Notes under the pieces: model-generated
Databases searched by the model: none
What the model was told of the DNA's origin: nothing
What the model saw: the letters and a program-made list of their open reading frames with translations, nothing else
Made by a program: the position numbers and the translations under genes
Part shown: one piece after another, positions 63,367 to 64,000 of the stretch
Layout: each line of letters opens with the position of its first letter
Numbering within the stretch: the stretch's first letter is position 1
NCBI RefSeq assembly: GCF_004769525.1
Contig: NZ_RQFT01000012.1
Coordinates: forward strand, 212,501 to 276,500
Origin: Leptospira bouyouniensis
GTDB lineage: Bacteria; Spirochaetota; Leptospiria; Leptospirales; Leptospiraceae
Direction of reading: 5' to 3'
Length of the DNA stretch: 64,000 bases

Positions 63367-64000
63367 TCACTGATAGGTGAGGATAGATTGGCTTAGTGCC
63401 ACTAACTCTGCTTCGGTGATTTCTCTGTTATTCTCCCTCGATGAGATCATTTTGGCTTTTGAAAATAAATTGTGAATCTCTTCTTTGGAAACTTGGATTC
63501 CTTTTTGGTTTAATAAAAATTCAATCGCTTTGTGTCCCGATTGGTTGGTGAAGGAAATGGTTTCTTTGTCACTTCTTCCTACAAATTCAGGAGAAAAAGT
63601 ACGATAGGCACCTTTTGATTGGTGTAGAGTCTTAGTGACTCCATCTTGGTGGATTCCTGATCGGTGTGAAAAAATATCATCTCCAATAATTGGTGTTTTT
63701 TCTCCAATGGGAATACCAGTTAATTCAGAGATACGTTTTGCTGTGGGATAAATCTTATGAAAGTTTGTATTCAATCTTTCACCATTTTGGTGTAAGGCAA
63801 TCACCGTTTCATATAAATTAGTATTTCCTGCTCGTTCTCCAAGTCCATTTAATGCCACTTCAATTTGTTCTGCACCGACAAAGACCGATTCTACCGAAGT
63901 TGCGGTTGCCATTCCTAAATCGTTATGAGTGTGAATTGATATGATGGCTTGATCACCAACCGTTTGTTTGATCTCCTTTACCATATTTACAAAGACCATT
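63367..64000 (-). CDS. 2-isopropylmalate-synthase-like protein, C-terminal part, no regulatory domain
   Basis: The reverse strand is open to the window edge; 211 residues are visible. It contains VSIHTHNDLGMATATSVES-type metal motif (HTHND), GAEQIEVALNGLGERAGNTN, PTAKRISELTGIPIGEKTPI and FSHRSGIHQDGVTK, all typical of LeuA and relatives of the HMGL-like family. It stops after EITEAELVALSQSILTYQ, where normal LeuA has a further regulatory domain of about 110 residues that binds leucine. It may be a leucine-insensitive LeuA, or a citramalate or homocitrate-type synthase. The N-terminal half is outside the window, so the substrate motif cannot be read. Confidence 0.85.
   Translation of the reverse strand, partial: MVFVNMVKEIKQTVGDQAIISIHTHNDLGMATATSVESVFVGAEQIEVALNGLGERAGNTNLYETVIALHQNGERLNTNFHKIYPTAKRISELTGIPIGEKTPIIGDDIFSHRSGIHQDGVTKTLHQSKGAYRTFSPEFVGRSDKETISFTNQSGHKAIEFLLNQKGIQVSKEEIHNLFSKAKMISSRENNREITEAELVALSQSILTYQ

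Noticed and set aside
1..64000. tRNA genes and CRISPR arrays
   Set aside because: Scanned for T-arm GTTCRANNC contexts with matching stems and for regularly spaced repeats; the few TTCGAATC hits lie inside coding genes or do not fold.

Overview
The window looks like chromosome from a spirochaete of the genus Leptospira, probably an environmental or saprophytic lineage. The reasons are: low G+C (about 35-38% by eye); many lipoproteins with relaxed spirochaetal lipoboxes (LFLLQC, TNC, FLVHC, LTFVQC); two DUF1554 lipoproteins, a family typical of Leptospira; 7TMR-DISM sensor proteins; TTG/GTG starts; and a leuC-leuD pair with a divergent LysR gene. The assignment rests on family knowledge, not on a database search. 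No rRNA, tRNA, CRISPR array or prophage was recognised.

0-10 kb: a partial Rrf2 regulator; an alpha/beta-hydrolase lipoprotein and a divergent TetR gene with a perfect 16-bp inverted-repeat operator between them; a decayed IS66-type transposase; two lipoproteins (one DUF1554); a membrane LuxR-type regulator; a G+C-rich P-loop kinase-like gene that may be foreign; a TfoX-N protein; and an intergenic stretch with a structured GC-rich repeat and an orphan terminator. 10-21 kb: surface lipoproteins (a six-repeat propeller broken by one amber codon, a BIG2+lactonase-like propeller, an Ig/LamG-like protein), a 7TMR-DISM/AraC membrane regulator, a GT39-like membrane protein, an HD-GYP-like protein and a dead chemoreceptor gene.

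21-31 kb: small redox and stress genes (two peroxiredoxin-like proteins, two AraC regulators, DoxX, DinB-like and YHS proteins), an outer-membrane barrel and the second DUF1554 paralogue. 31-33 kb: leucine biosynthesis (LysR, leuC, leuD). The second copy of the GC-rich repeat lies just after leuD and covers the end of a tiny ORF that has its own ribosome-binding site. The far right edge holds the end of a LeuA-type gene without the usual regulatory domain.

34-45 kb: GST, ArsR and AHSA1 genes; a membrane diguanylate cyclase; a 7TMR-DISM/LytS-type kinase and a LytTR response regulator separated by an outer-membrane protein gene and a terminator; a lipoprotein; DoxX; and an intact chemoreceptor with an extra C-terminal domain. 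45-64 kb: a second broken propeller lipoprotein (one in-frame stop and one frameshift), a poly-Ser outer-membrane protein, two metallo-beta-lactamase-fold lipoproteins, a large HExxH protein, a run of small lipoproteins with hairpins over ribosome-binding sites, a PhoD-like phosphatase, TetR, a double-TPM protein with DUF4349, and a D-aminoacylase-type amidohydrolase.

The common themes are envelope lipoproteins, signal transduction and gene decay. No multi-gene system that is clearly new was found. The strongest unexplained signals are the GC-rich structured repeat, the two stop-interrupted propeller genes and several precise inverted repeats at gene starts.
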